From Scilla litardierei (lineage: Eukaryota; Streptophyta; Magnoliopsida; Asparagales; Asparagaceae): DNA of 64,000 nucleotides. The stretch lies in NCBI GenBank assembly GCA_030789695.1, contig CM061139.1, positions 200,047,641 to 200,111,640 of the forward strand. The letters run 5' to 3'. The first letter of the stretch is position 1, and every line of letters begins with the position of its first letter. This document shows, piece after piece, positions 33,061-42,479 of the stretch. The notes under the pieces were generated by a model. That model was not told where the DNA came from and searched no databases. It saw only the letters and a program-made list of their open reading frames with translations. Position numbers and translations under genes: made by a program.

Positions 33061-33672
33061 TCTCTTAGACTCTTTATTTTGATAGGGTGAAACTTGTAGA
33101 TGAAGCGGAACCATTTGATGATATATGCTAGTTGAGGAGGTGCATTTTATTGAAGTTTATTATGATGAGCATCACAGGAGGTTCGCTGAATCAGCCATTT
33201 TCATCACGGGAAATCTCACACGAGGTTCGCTGTATGTAGACATTTATTGGGATGTTGGATGCACGAGAATGCCTATTGTAACCCAACAGTTGATGTTGCC
33301 ATGCTATGTTGTATAAGATCATATTTGTGCCATTCAAAATGTCATAAAAATGAATATGACGAGACCCTAAATCTAGAGAAGTTATTGGTAACTCGATAGC
33401 ATTTATAAGAAAGTGTACTCGAGAAATGCACAACCACCAATGTCACCACTTCTCAAATTGTGTGCATCTGTCTCTTTGAGTTTCCTAGGCAACCTAGATC
33501 AATCTAGAACACACACCGACTGACGTGCCTTTAAGTCTGGAGCTCTGTAGTGGGTGCTAATGCGGCCACATTGGCTGTTTGACAATGCTACTAGAATACC
33601 CAAATGCTTTACTTGCAATGCAGATGATAGTTCACGACTATTGAGATGCTTTATGTCACAATGTTTTTGCAG
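33061..33672 (+). other. Intron 1, 3' portion
   Basis: No recognisable coding sequence or repeat was found. A short plus-strand frame (33125-33316) has no domain. The end of this stretch carries the acceptor TTTTTGCAG for exon 2. Confidence 0.55.
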
Positions 33673-33801
33673 TCTCACGGAAATCACGCACAAGCACAAG
33701 CACAAGCAAGTGGGTGGCAATCATCAGTGGACCCCTTTTTGGAGCAGTTTTACTTGCTTGTGTGGGAATTTTCATCTGGAAAAGGAAGAAAAGGAAAATC
33801 G
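33673..33801 (+). CDS. Receptor kinase exon 2 (transmembrane segment)
   Basis: The exon is 129 bp: two bases finishing the split codon, 42 codons, then one base of the next split codon. The reading is a serine/threonine-rich juxtamembrane stretch (SRKSRTSTSTSKWV), a single hydrophobic span AIISGPLFGAVLLACVGIFI, and a strongly basic stop-transfer segment WKRKKRKI. This gives a type I topology with the lectin ectodomain outside the cell. The acceptor is TTTTTGCAG and the donor is ATCG followed by GTCAGG. Position and length match exon 2 of S-domain receptor kinases. No single open frame of useful length reveals it; it was found by phase matching to exon 1. Confidence 0.9.
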
Positions 33802-34698
33802 GTCAGGAACATTGTCCACAAAGTTTTCATCAATGAAATCTTTTCTTTTCTTTATTTATCTATTTTAATTTTTTGTATCATGTCTTTACCTCTCCATGTT
33901 GTCCCCCCCCCCCCCAAAAAAAAAAAAAAACAAAAAAAAAAACAAAAAAAAAACAAAAAAAAAACACACACACCCCCCCCCTCCCCCCCCCAAAAAAAAA
34001 AAAAAAAAAAAAAAACCACAAAAACTCCCCCAAGTCATGCAAGCTCCATCAATTCCGAAATAGTGTAATCAGTGAACTCTGAAGCTACCTATAGATTCTG
34101 GATATACTCATTTCTTATCAAACTAGTGTAGCGTATTGCTTCTCATCCATGCCATGTTTTGCATTCTAGATATTCATTAGGTCGAGACATTGTTTCTTGA
34201 TGTGAACATATTAATGTATTGAATGGCAGATTTTGTAGATATTATAGCCATTTGCAGTACATTTCCTTTTAGCTTCCAGTTTCTATGGCAGTTATTACTG
34301 ACTGGTAGCATATTACTCATAAAGCCTCACCTCAATCATAATGCTTTAATGGGGTCATACTTGACAGCACCCGTGTTAATGACCAATTGATCCTACATAT
34401 TTAGAAACTTATAATGATCACCCTTTTATGTTCTTGTCTTTCAGCATGCAATTATGTTCTTGCTAGATGGTCATTTCTTAAGAGGAAATTAAAAATTTTA
34501 AAAATTTCCTAAATGATTTTTTATTTTTTATATTTTTGTTAAATTTGATTTCTATATAATATGTTCAGTCCCTCAAATTTTTAATAATTTTGGATTTTCA
34601 TATGTTGTTACACCTCTAATTGATAGTGGTTAGAAATATATTGAAAAAATTCCACTGCAATCTGATTTCATCACTATTTTGTTATTTGGTACTTGTAG
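33802..34698 (+). other. Intron 2 (897 bp)
   Basis: GTCAGG donor and CTTGTAG acceptor. The interior is AT-rich, apart from a poly-C/poly-A tract at 33902-34017 and unremarkable sequence afterwards. Both ends are phase 1, so exon 2 and exon 3 share an aspartate codon (G plus AT). Confidence 0.85.
33902..34017. repeat. Poly-C / poly-A low-complexity tract
   Basis: Runs of 8-14 C alternate with runs of 8-20 A, with a short CACACACAC bridge. Lysine- and proline-rich frames over it are artefacts of composition. Run lengths here may also be inexact because of sequencing slippage. Confidence 0.9.
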
Positions 34699-34853
34699 AT
34701 GTTAACAATTACTTTAGAGACAAATCGAATGAAGTATATGGAGTGAATGGTCTAGACCTTCCTTTAGTTGATTTTGGCACCATTGCCACTGCAACTGACT
34801 CCTTTTCCAGCGAAAACAAACTTGGGGAGGGTGGATTTGGCCCTGTTTATAAG
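34699..34853 (+). CDS. Receptor kinase exon 3 (juxtamembrane and glycine-rich loop)
   Basis: The exon is 155 bp: AT completes the aspartate codon, then 51 codons end in phase 0. It encodes [12 protein letters not shown], the family hallmark [18 protein letters not shown], and the kinase subdomain I loop [12 protein letters not shown]. The donor GTGATT follows directly after the lysine codon AAG. In S-domain receptor kinases an intron sits exactly after GPVYK, and the next exon encodes the invariant lysine of subdomain II. No such exon (pattern GQEIAVKRLS) is visible anywhere up to 64000, so the catalytic domain lies outside the window or is lost. Confidence 0.9.
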
Positions 34854-35119
34854 GTGATTTTCTTTTCTTCCAGTCCAGAGAACAAATTTAATATTTCTGT
34901 ATATTAGCATAGACATGCTTTTTAAACTCATATTAAACCAGAAGTAGTTTTTAACTTCTTCAGTATCAAGTTTACAAAGGTGAAATTTATTGTTTTAATA
35001 AAATATCCAAAATTAGTCCAAAAATTCTGTTCTTTCTGCTCAAAGTTTGACCAGGACGCCATAATTTTCAGAGGGTCCTTGCAGTTTAACTTTTGTGACT
35101 GTAGTGATATTTTTATGAT

Positions 35120-35596
35120 CATATTTTTAGTGTTAATATATGGAAACAATCATCATCATCAGCTTCATCCTGGCCGTCATCTCAAAAAATTAGGATCGTC
35201 TGCATGGACTCAATAGAAAGAATATGGAATCGTGATATCATATACTCGTTTTCCATGTATTATGATCTAAAGCTTTCCTTCTTTCAACCCAAGAGCTTTT
35301 ATATCACTTCTTGTCCCTTCCATCTGTCTCTTTTTGGTCTACCTCTTTTTCTCTTAATCTCATATTTATATGTTCTATCTTTCTAATGTTCATATCAATA
35401 TGTCTCCGACATATATGATCAAAACATCTCAAGCGATTTCTCCTATTTTATCCTCTATGGGGACCATGTCTACCTTCACTTTGATGTCCTCATTTCTTAT
35501 CTTATCTTTTCTATTCTAATATTTCCACATATTCATTAGAACATTCAAATCGCTGTCATATTCAAACTTTATTCATATTTTTTTGTGATAGCCTAA
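35120..35596 (-). mobile_element. LINE remnant, 3' side of RT region (part 1)
   Basis: The minus strand contains the decayed C-terminal part of a plant non-LTR retrotransposon polyprotein: conserved blocks equivalent to RDE-like, MRMLRWMCG and D.I.N.DI regions are recognisable through many stops. It is split by the gag-only element at 35597-40934 and continues at 40935. Confidence 0.6.
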
Positions 35597-35944
35597 TGAT
35601 AGATCTACACTTATTTTTGTGTTTTGGGCCCATTAGGGACGTTTTGGGAATTTTCGGATTTTTTGTGGCATTTTGGAAATTTTCAGTCTTTTTTGGCTTT
35701 TTCCTGTAATTTTGCTTATTTCTGAACTCTATTTAAAGGAGGGCGGGGCTGACGGATTTTGGATGTAGATTTTGAAAGAATATTGATATTAGAGGTGAGA
35801 TTATCTCTCGTTCTTCGGAAAAAGGCGGACGCCCTCTATAATTGGCGTCTTGGGAGAGCGACCACCTCTTCAATTATGGTCAGTTATTTTTATATTTTCA
35901 GTTTTTATCTAATAAAAAGCACTTCTTTGCCTTGGTTCCTATTA
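35597..35944 (+). repeat. 5' LTR of the outer gag-only element
   Basis: Starts TGATAGATCTACACTT and ends near TCCTATTA, where the last CA appears mutated to TA. It is similar to 40601-40934 but clearly diverged, in line with an older insertion than the element nested in it. Confidence 0.85.
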
Positions 35945-36400
35945 ATTTGGTATCAGAGCTTCGATGATTCATGGCGACGACAACGAGATCTAAAGACAAA
36001 ATCACCGCCTTGGAGGAGAAATTCAACGACGAACTTGAAGGCGTGAAGCAAACTCTAGTGAAGCAAGGTGAAACCCTAGCGAAGGTGTTAGAGACTCAAA
36101 GAAAAATAAGGAGAAATCCTAGCCCAAATCATGCAACAGTTCGTGCTCTTTGTGGTGAAGGGACGTGACGCCGACAGAAACCTTTAGATCATCATAGATG
36201 GAAAGCTTTCCTTGTAGAGAAATAATCTAGCGAAAAGGCGTCACCTTTGGAGAAGGGAAAGGAAAAAATGGAAGAATAAGAAGAAGGGTTGCTTTCTGAC
36301 GCCGACATGTATTACACAGAAGGTGAGGAGTCAATGGTCCAAATCTGCGACCACTCGAAACCCTAGGGCGGTGAAACAGGGGCTGCCGCCCCCACACGAC
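35945..36400 (+). pseudogene. Gag N-terminus of the outer gag-only element
   Basis: After the primer site, an ATG at 35971 opens MATTTRSKDKITALEEKFND with a predicted coiled-coil-like charged N-terminus. The frame closes at 36168. Frame-shifted gag sequence continues to 36400, where the nested element begins. The start resembles the gag of element D and of the reverse chromovirus at 43161-51277. Confidence 0.8.
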
Positions 36401-36725
36401 TGTTAGGAACCAAGATAAAAAGACAATTTTTATAGATAAAAAGTAGCCAAACACGATATTTGAGCACAAAAGAGGTGTGCTCTCCTCCCAAGACGCCGAA
36501 GAGGACGTCTGCACTCGTTTAATCTAAGACCTAAACCCAAGGACGCTCAATAGAAAATATCCAATATCAAGCATAAAAATCACAAATGACGGCTATCCCT
36601 ATATGTAGAAGAAACTAGGGGTTTCCTAGGCTAACGGGCGCGCGCATAAAGCAAAGGGGAAGGGGGCCGGCGGCCAACATGGGCCGGCCCAAGTGGAGGC
36701 GCGGTTGGACCCAGCGGGTCTATCA
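36401..36725 (-). repeat. 3' LTR of the nested gag-only element
   Basis: 325 bp, TG...CA ends, nearly identical to 38797-39121. Inside it TATATGTAG replaces TATAAATAG of the other copy, so the TATA box of this copy is mutated. Confidence 0.93.
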
Positions 36726-36741
36726 ATACTCCCCCAAGGAG

Positions 36742-36761
36742 CCACCTTGTCCTCAAGGTGG
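36742..36761 (-). other. Retained pol C-terminal stub beside the 3' LTR
   Basis: CCACCTTGTCCTCAAGGTGG encodes on the minus strand a HLEDKV-type peptide, matching FHLEDKVALLG, the C-terminal end of the autonomous chromovirus at 43161-51277 (same sequence at 43582-43601). It lies about 20 bp beyond the gag stop and 16 bp from the LTR. Confidence 0.8.
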
Positions 36762-36778
36762 TGTAAGCCCCAGCGGTA

Positions 36779-37573
36779 CTACTCCGAGTGGGAGTCGTCC
36801 TCCCTGTCGATCCGTTCGTCCTCGACGTCATCTCCCTCGTCAGCTTCCGCTATCAACACTTGAAGCTTTTGATCCACACAGCGGTGTTCGGGAGTGAAGC
36901 GCTCGTCGCATCTGAAGCAGAGCACCTTTAGTCTTTTCTCCCTCATCTCTGCGTCAGTCATCCTTCGGAATGGGCCACCGGCCGGTGATGGAATGGTCTG
37001 CTCACCTGTCTTCTCAAGTCCTGCCGTACCTACCTCAGTCGTGCCCCCTGCTCCACCTGCTCCAGTCGTGGTGCCCCGCTGTAACTGTCCACTGTAGCTG
37101 CTCCCGCCTCGCCTATCCTCTGTGCGGGAATCCTCCACCATTTGCGACATCTCGATGACCTCTGAAAGCACTCGAGGCTTGTATGGCCTCACCGCAGCTC
37201 GAAGACTAGGTCGTAGCCCTTTCAAAAAGGTGCTCTCCAGCGACTCGTCCGACACCCCATGAACTCATCCTGCCAGTGTCTCAAATCTCTCGATGTACTC
37301 CCGCACCGGCCCCTCCTGCCTGAGGGCAAATAGCTGCTCGTGTAGATTCCCCAAGCGGGGGTCTCGGAACTTCTCCAGTACCATGTCCTTCAGCTCCTCC
37401 CAGCTCCTAATCTGCTGCCGCCTCTCCTTCCACTGGAACCATCCCAAGGCACGCCCCTCCATGCAGATCGCCGCTGCCTCCAGCTTCTGGGCCTCGGTCA
37501 TGTGATGTGCCGTGAAGTATCTCTCTGCGATAAATAACCAGGCGTGTGGGTCCTCTCCGGAAAATAGCGGCAT
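36779..37573 (-). pseudogene. Gag capsid and nucleocapsid of the nested gag-only element
   Basis: Two adjacent open frames (37573-37265 and 37255-36779) form the gag domain. The first has MPLFSGEDPHAWLFIAERYF, GRALGWFQWKERR, SWEELKDMVLEKF and ALRQEGPVREYIERFE. The second has SLESTFLKGLRPSLRAAVR and a zinc knuckle CFRCDERFTPEHRC, followed by an acidic tail ending at a stop at 36779. A single stop at about 37264 separates them. There is no protease motif after the knuckle, where an autonomous element would have one. Confidence 0.88.
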
Positions 37574-37575
37574 CT

Positions 37576-38769
37576 TCAGCTTTCGGACGCGGCAATCTCC
37601 TCCAAAACGTCCATGCTCAGGTCTCCCCTCCTCTCTGGGTGGCGGACGGTAATGCTGACGCCTCTCGTCCAGTGTCTAGTAGCGCCTGGGTGGCCCGCCC
37701 CCGCGACCCCCATAGTCTCCTCGGTGACCTCCGCGACGCCCCCCAAAGTCGTCCCAACCTGCGTCGTCGCCGAACTCGGCTTCGTATCCATTCGACCGTC
37801 AGAATAGTAATCTCTCCAGCGTCCGTCGCCGTAGATAGGGTCCTCTGCCACTGGTCGGCGCTCCTGAGGGTCAAAATAGTCTCCCGAGATCTGCCCATAG
37901 CCCCCATCGTCTGCTGCCTGCTGTCCGGACGGCTCAAACAAATCATCCGGGGGCTGTCCGTGCGCTCCATACCTCTCGGGAGGCTGCCAGGGGGTTCCCG
38001 CCCCTGGCGGCCTCGGTCGTGGGCCCCGTCGCCCCTGGCGGCTGCCAGGGGCCTCCGGCCCCTCGTGCTGGTTGAACGGCCCCCTCCGGGCCCCCCGGAG
38101 GGGCGGCAGGCCCTGTCAGGCTTCTGGCGGGCCCTGCCGGAGGTCCGGCAGGGTCACCGGGCCCTGCCGAGCCCCGACAGGGCCTGGCCCCCCTGTCGGG
38201 GCCCGGCGCAGGCGGGGGGGGGGGGGGGATCCCCCCGCCCCTCTCCTGGGCCGGCCGACCCCCTCGGCTGCTGTGGGGGTCCGGCCGGCCACCCTCTTGC
38301 CGTGGCGTCCCCAATTGCTGCGGCTAGGGCCTCCGCCTCCCTTTTTGCTCTCCAACGCCTTCCGCCGTGCCTTCTCACGATAATACACGCGCCATGGCAC
38401 CTCGTCATCTTCATCATCAAATTCCTCCACCAAAAAGGGTTGATTTTGGGTCAAAAGCTCCTCTTTTTCCTTCTCTTTCTTCAAAGTTGCTGCCTTTTCC
38501 CCCAATTTAGGGCTTCCCTCCCCTTTGTTGTTCGCCGCCAATTGATTTAGGGTTGCCATCATTTGCGCCAATTGGTCATCGTGCTTTGCTTGATTTGCTG
38601 TCAATTGATTGATGAAGGCCGCCAATTTTGCCATGGATTCATCGTTCGCCGCCAATTTTGCCATGGATTCATCGTTCGCCGCCAATGATTTCTTGATCCC
38701 GTCGATTTCGCTCGTGAACTTGGCCTCCAACGCCTCAAATTTGTCGTGCGATCTTGTCGTGGCCGCCAT
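37576..38769 (-). pseudogene. Gag N-terminal region of the nested gag-only element
   Basis: It starts MAATTRSHDKFEALEAKFTS at 38769, with a short internal repeat ANDESMAKLA, then an acidic and lysine-rich segment. The frame runs to 38116 through a G/C-rich stretch that includes a run of G near 38213-38228. Later pieces (37941-37576) carry the link to the capsid. The G run may cause the apparent frame change. The N-terminal repeat and low-complexity linker are typical of this gag family. Confidence 0.75.
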
Positions 38770-38796
38770 GGATCGTCACGTGCTCTGATACCAAAA

Positions 38797-39121
38797 TGTT
38801 AGGAACCCAGATAAAAAGACAATTTTTATAGATAAAAAGTAGCCAAACACGATATTTGAGCACAAAAGAGGTGTGCTCTCCTCCCAAGACGCCGAAGAGG
38901 ACGTCCGCACTCGTTTAATCTAAGACCTAAACCTAAGGACGCTCAATAGAAAATATCCAATATCAAGCATAAAAATCACAAATGACGGCTAGCCCTATAA
39001 ATAGAAGAAACTAGGGGTTTCCTAGGCTAACGGGCGCGCGCATAAAGCAAAGGGGAAGGGGGCCGGCGGCCAACATGGGCCGGCCCAAGTGGAGGCGCGG
39101 CTGGACCCAGCGGGTCTATCA
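38797..39121 (-). repeat. 5' LTR of the nested gag-only element
   Basis: 325 bp starting TGTTAGGAACCC, with an intact TATAAATAG promoter motif (reading on the plus strand CTATAAATAG near 38996), next to the primer site at 38782-38793. Confidence 0.93.
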
Positions 39122-40600
39122 ACGGCACCGTAGAGGGGCTGCCGCCCCTCTAGCAAGGGCGCCAGCCCCTGTTGGACGCCCCACAGGGGCTGTTGCCCCT
39201 CTAGAAGGGGCGCCCCGCAGGGGCTGCCACCTCTCCAGCAGGGGCGCTAGCTCCTACTGGACCCCTGGGCAGGGGCTGTCGCCCCTCTAGCAGGGGTGCC
39301 AACCCCTCCTGGGCGCATGACAGCTTCAGGGGGATTTTCTGGGGCAGTTTCAACGACGATCTGACCCAAAATAGCACAAATTCGAGTATCCAGGATGGCG
39401 ACGAGGGCCCCGAGGCCTCACGCGATGCGTTACGACGACGACAACGACTCTATGGAGTACATGTGGGAGCCCGTCGACGAGTTTCAAGCGCCATACGGCC
39501 CTCGATATGTTACACAAAGACGATGACATCAACCTCGACTTATGAGGAGTATATATGAGACGACGGTGTAGATGGGGACAAAGAGCAGGATGTACATGGC
39601 TTCTATGGTGGCGAAGATGACTGGGGTGGTTATGCAGACAGTGATGGGGGCAACGAAGGGGCTTGGATGGGCACAAAGACCGCTTGAATTATACATACCA
39701 GCCCCATCACCTTAGACACTAAGAGGGATGAGCTGAGCAGGGGAATTTTGGAGTGGATAACATGATCTGGAAGCTGAAGATGTCCATCTTCGAGGGAGAT
39801 GATCCGTATGGTTGGATATATCGAGCGAAGAGATTTTTTACAGTTTCCAGCATGATTGAGGAGCAGAAGCTGGAGGAGGCGGCAGCGTGTCTGGAAGGGA
39901 AGGCCCTCTCTTGATTCCAGTAGAGAGAGTAACATTGTCGTTTCTCTTCGCGGGAGGAGATTAAGGACGGCTTGGTAGAGAGGTTCTGCGAGACGTATGT
40001 AGGAAATTTGAAGGAACGGTTGCTTTCTCTCAGGCAAGACGTCATGGTAAAGGAGTATATGGAGCAATTCGAGGCACTGTCAGGGAGTGTACGTGAATAT
40101 CTGATGAGACACTGGAGATCAGCTTTATGAAGGGCTTGAAGGCCACCATTCGCACAGAGCATCGCTTACAGAGGCCCCAGGATCTGATGGACGCCATAGA
40201 GTGGGCCCATATGGTGGATGATTGGCTGATGGGAGGAAAATAAATCTAGGGGAACTAAGGGTGGGTCCTCTTTCCATAGTCAGCATGCGATAGGAGGACG
40301 ATAGAGACATACTCGTCTAGTCCGGAGAAGGGCAGAGTGCCACTGCATGGAGGACAGTTTAGAAAAATGACAAATGCGGAGATGCTGGAGAGGATGCAGA
40401 AGGCGGTGTGCTTTAGATGTGATGAGAGGTTCACCCCAGGGTACTATTGTGCGCAAGCTGTAGCTGTTGATAGCGGGGGACGACGAGGAAGATATGAGGG
40501 AGGAAGAAGAGCAGGGAGATGGGCATCTCCACTTGGAGTAGGATCATCGTAGACTTCATGCACCACACTGAGGACAAGCTGGTTTTCGTGGGCAGAGTAA
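39122..40600 (+). pseudogene. Gag C-terminal part of the outer gag-only element
   Basis: It begins with GC-rich repeats of AGGGGCTG and CCCCTCTAG (39131-39320). Capsid remnants with many stops follow, for example EMIRMVGYIERR near 39797 and RTEH/RPQDLMDA near 40150. A zinc knuckle CFRCDERFTPGYYC lies at 40410-40450, where the usual GHRC has become GYYC. It ends with HHTEDKLVFVGRVM next to the 3' LTR. No pol was found. Confidence 0.8.
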
Positions 40601-40934
40601 TGATAACTCTGCACTTCTTTCTGCGTTTTGGGCCCATTAAGGGCGTTTTAGGAATTTTCAAATTTTTAGGGACGTTTTGTGATTTTCAGTTTTTGGGTTC
40701 TTTTTGTAATTTTGCTTATTTCTGATAGATGTAAGGGGCTAAGGTATTTAGGATGTGGATTTTGAGAGAATATTGATATTAGAGGTGAAATTATTCCTCG
40801 GTCTTCGGAAGAGTACGGACGTTCTATATAATTGGCGTCTTGGGAGAGCGACCACATCTTCAATTGTGGTCAATTATCTTTATATTTTCAGTTTTTATCT
40901 AATAAAAATCAGTTCTGTGCCTTTGTTTCTATCA
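40601..40934 (+). repeat. 3' LTR of the outer gag-only element
   Basis: Starts TGATAACTCTGCACTT and ends TTTCTATCA. It is followed by CCTAA, which matches the bases before the 5' LTR. It contains AATATTGATATTAGAGGTGA and ATTGGCGTCTTGG blocks shared with the 5' LTR and with element D. Confidence 0.9.
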
Positions 40935-41395
40935 CCTAACAATTTGTATTATATAACAAAGCTAGTCTAATTATTGTCCTATAAAATTTACTTTTTAACC
41001 GAAACATTACATTTCGATCGCATAACACTCATGTTACTATTCTTCACCTCAACCATCCTGTTTTTACTTTATGATCAATATCTCCTTAACACATGTATCA
41101 TCTTAGATAACTGATTCTAGATACTTAAATTACGTATTAATATGAAATTTTTTCCCTCCAGCTTCTTCACCATGTTGTGATCTTCATATCTCACTCTACT
41201 AAACATACATTTTATATATTTAATATTATGTCTGTTAAATCTGAAACCTCGAGTCTCCAATATCCACAAATTTAACTTTGCAATTGCATTCTTTTTGATC
41301 TCATCCTTCAAAATAATATTATCTAACATACACAAATATGCATCATCTTGAATATGCCTATTGAATATGCCTATTGAGCTGAATCATCACTATAG
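40935..41395 (-). mobile_element. LINE remnant (part 2, reverse transcriptase end)
   Basis: The minus strand at 41335-41117 reads AKLNLWILETRGFRFNRHNI, then KYIKCMFS and VKKLEGK, matching the plant LINE RT C-terminal pattern KLELWR..LE.KGFRLSR.KTEYM.C.FS. Toward 40940 the blocks KYLESVIQDD-like and KFYR-like continue in broken frames. It is continuous with 35120-35596 once the gag-only elements are removed. The clade (RTE- or L1-like) is uncertain. Confidence 0.78.
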
Positions 41396-41473
41396 TTAAA
41401 TTTGTGAAGGTGGATATTGGAGACTTGAGGTTTCAGATTTAACAGAGATAATATTAAATATATAAAATGTAAG
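41204..41473. repeat. Inverted duplication of LINE sequence
   Basis: The arm at about 41204-41275 and the arm at about 41396-41473 are reverse complements over about 72 bp with a few mismatches (for example TGTTAAATCTGAAACCTC against GAGGTTTCAGATTTAACA). They are separated by about 120 bp that contains a tandem AATATGCCTATTG. The pair could form a long hairpin if transcribed within the intron. Confidence 0.8.
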
Positions 41474-41691
41474 TGCGCTGATCCATGACCATAGTAAAGA
41501 GGAGGAGACTCATATATGAGCCTTGATGTAATCCAGTAATAATTAGAAAGTTTTCTGCTATTCCTCCATAAGTCTTCACATATAGAAACTATCATATCAA
41601 ACTGAAACCTCCGCTGAAGTACCATAGGTTGTGATACTTAAATGAAGGCCTACCTAAAGTTTTAAAACCTCAAATTAACTGCTTATCATGA
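41474..41691. other. Spacer between LINE remnant and copia G
   Basis: AT-rich sequence; the minus-strand frame over 41371-41625 has no recognised domain. It may be more LINE-derived sequence in inverted order. Confidence 0.4.
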
Positions 41692-41852
41692 TGTTAGAAT
41701 GAGTGTCTAGATACGGTGTATCATGTGCTTAATATTTCAGGCCTCAATTAGTGGTATTAATTATAGATGTTAGATCATATAACATTTCTCTACTATAAAT
41801 AATACTTAACACGAGATATTTTTGTAACTCTCTTTTCAATTTTTTTCCTGTA
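41692..41852 (+). repeat. 5' LTR of copia G
   Basis: About 161 bp with a TATAAATAATAC promoter-like string near 41792. The right boundary is set by the primer site GGTATCA starting at 41855. The partner LTR lies outside the window. Confidence 0.6.
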
Positions 41853-42479
41853 ATGGTATCAAAGTGCGAGCTTGGACCTTAGCTTTAGCTGTCGTCATTG
41901 TCTCCGTCTCCTACTCGCATGCCTTTTCTACCTCTCTTCTTTCCTACTTCTTTTAACCAACACCAGCACACTCGCCTCTGCCTCTGCCTTCGTCGAGGCC
42001 ATCACCATGACCAGTCGATCAAATCTAATCCTATAAGATTATATCAAATCTAATATGACACCTCCACATCTAAATTATTGATCAGATCTAACTGATCTGA
42101 TCATGTAATCTCCTGCTGATGATTTTATACATAATCAGAACTTCTTCATGATTTATGATATCTGGATATAGTTAAATCATGTCCGATGTTTAACATCTAG
42201 CCATGAAATTTACTGGGTTTAAATTCTATAGTATTTGACTACTAATACTTTCAGTTATTTGTTAATCTAATTGGCTGTAATTGCTTTGACTCTAAGGTGG
42301 TATCCTCTTCTACTGATCAAAGAAGTTATGTAACATCCATTATTGGTCATGTTATGCCAAAGACTATCTGCGCTGCTACCATTAAACTTACTAAGACATA
42401 ATTACTTGTTGTACATAGTCCTTTACTTTGTTGCTTCTCAAAAAAGAAGAAGAAACATCTTATAGATGAACCACCAGAC

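Larger units (their letters stand above)
6865..33672 (+). other. Intron 1 of the receptor kinase gene (26,808 bp)
   Basis: The donor GTATGT at 6865 and acceptor TTTTTGCAG ending at 33672 join a phase-1 codon: G from exon 1 plus TC from exon 2. The reading then passes directly from the PAN domain end to the membrane span, as in this family, where intron 1 is usually short. Nearly all of the length is retrotransposon. Unique-looking intron sequence is limited to about 6865-7130 and 33061-33672. The splice was inferred from phase, domain order and consensus, not from transcripts. Confidence 0.85.
36401..39121 (-). mobile_element. Nested gag-only LTR element (TR-GAG type), reverse
   Basis: Two 325-bp LTRs (36401-36725 and 38797-39121) start TGTTAGGAAC and end GTCTATCA, with about six differences between them. 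The flanks are ACGAC (36396-36400) and ACGGC (39122-39126), a target duplication with one mismatch. A primer site (GCTCTGATACCA, 38782-38793) lies inside the right LTR. The 2-kb interior encodes only gag, plus a stub of the pol C-terminus next to the left LTR. The element must depend on an autonomous relative for reverse transcription and integration. Confidence 0.93.
35597..40934 (+). mobile_element. Gag-only LTR element (TR-GAG type), host of a second one
   Basis: LTRs lie at 35597-35944 and 40601-40934, with a perfect 5-bp target duplication CCTAA (35592-35596 and 40935-40939). A tRNA-iMet primer site TTTGGTATCAGAGC follows the 5' LTR. Without the nested insertion at 36401-39121, only about 1.9 kb of internal sequence remains. 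It encodes a decayed gag, ends with a zinc knuckle and has no protease, RT or integrase. A short HTEDKLVFVG coding stub lies next to the 3' LTR. Confidence 0.9.

Noticed and set aside
33646..34082. Lysine- and proline-rich frames over the poly-C/poly-A tract
   Set aside because: They are low-complexity artefacts. The real coding sequence here is exon 2 in another frame, ending at 33801.
5550..34853. Calling the gene SRK or the region an S-locus
   Set aside because: The domain layout is shared by dozens of G-type lectin receptor kinases per genome. Nothing in the window (pollen ligand gene, allelic data) supports that assignment.
34965..35000. A VYKGE-like string as the next kinase exon
   Set aside because: GTTTACAAAGGTGAAATTTA resembles the expected VYKG, but the following codons do not match subdomain II. 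Exon 3 already ends with VYK, so it is a chance match.
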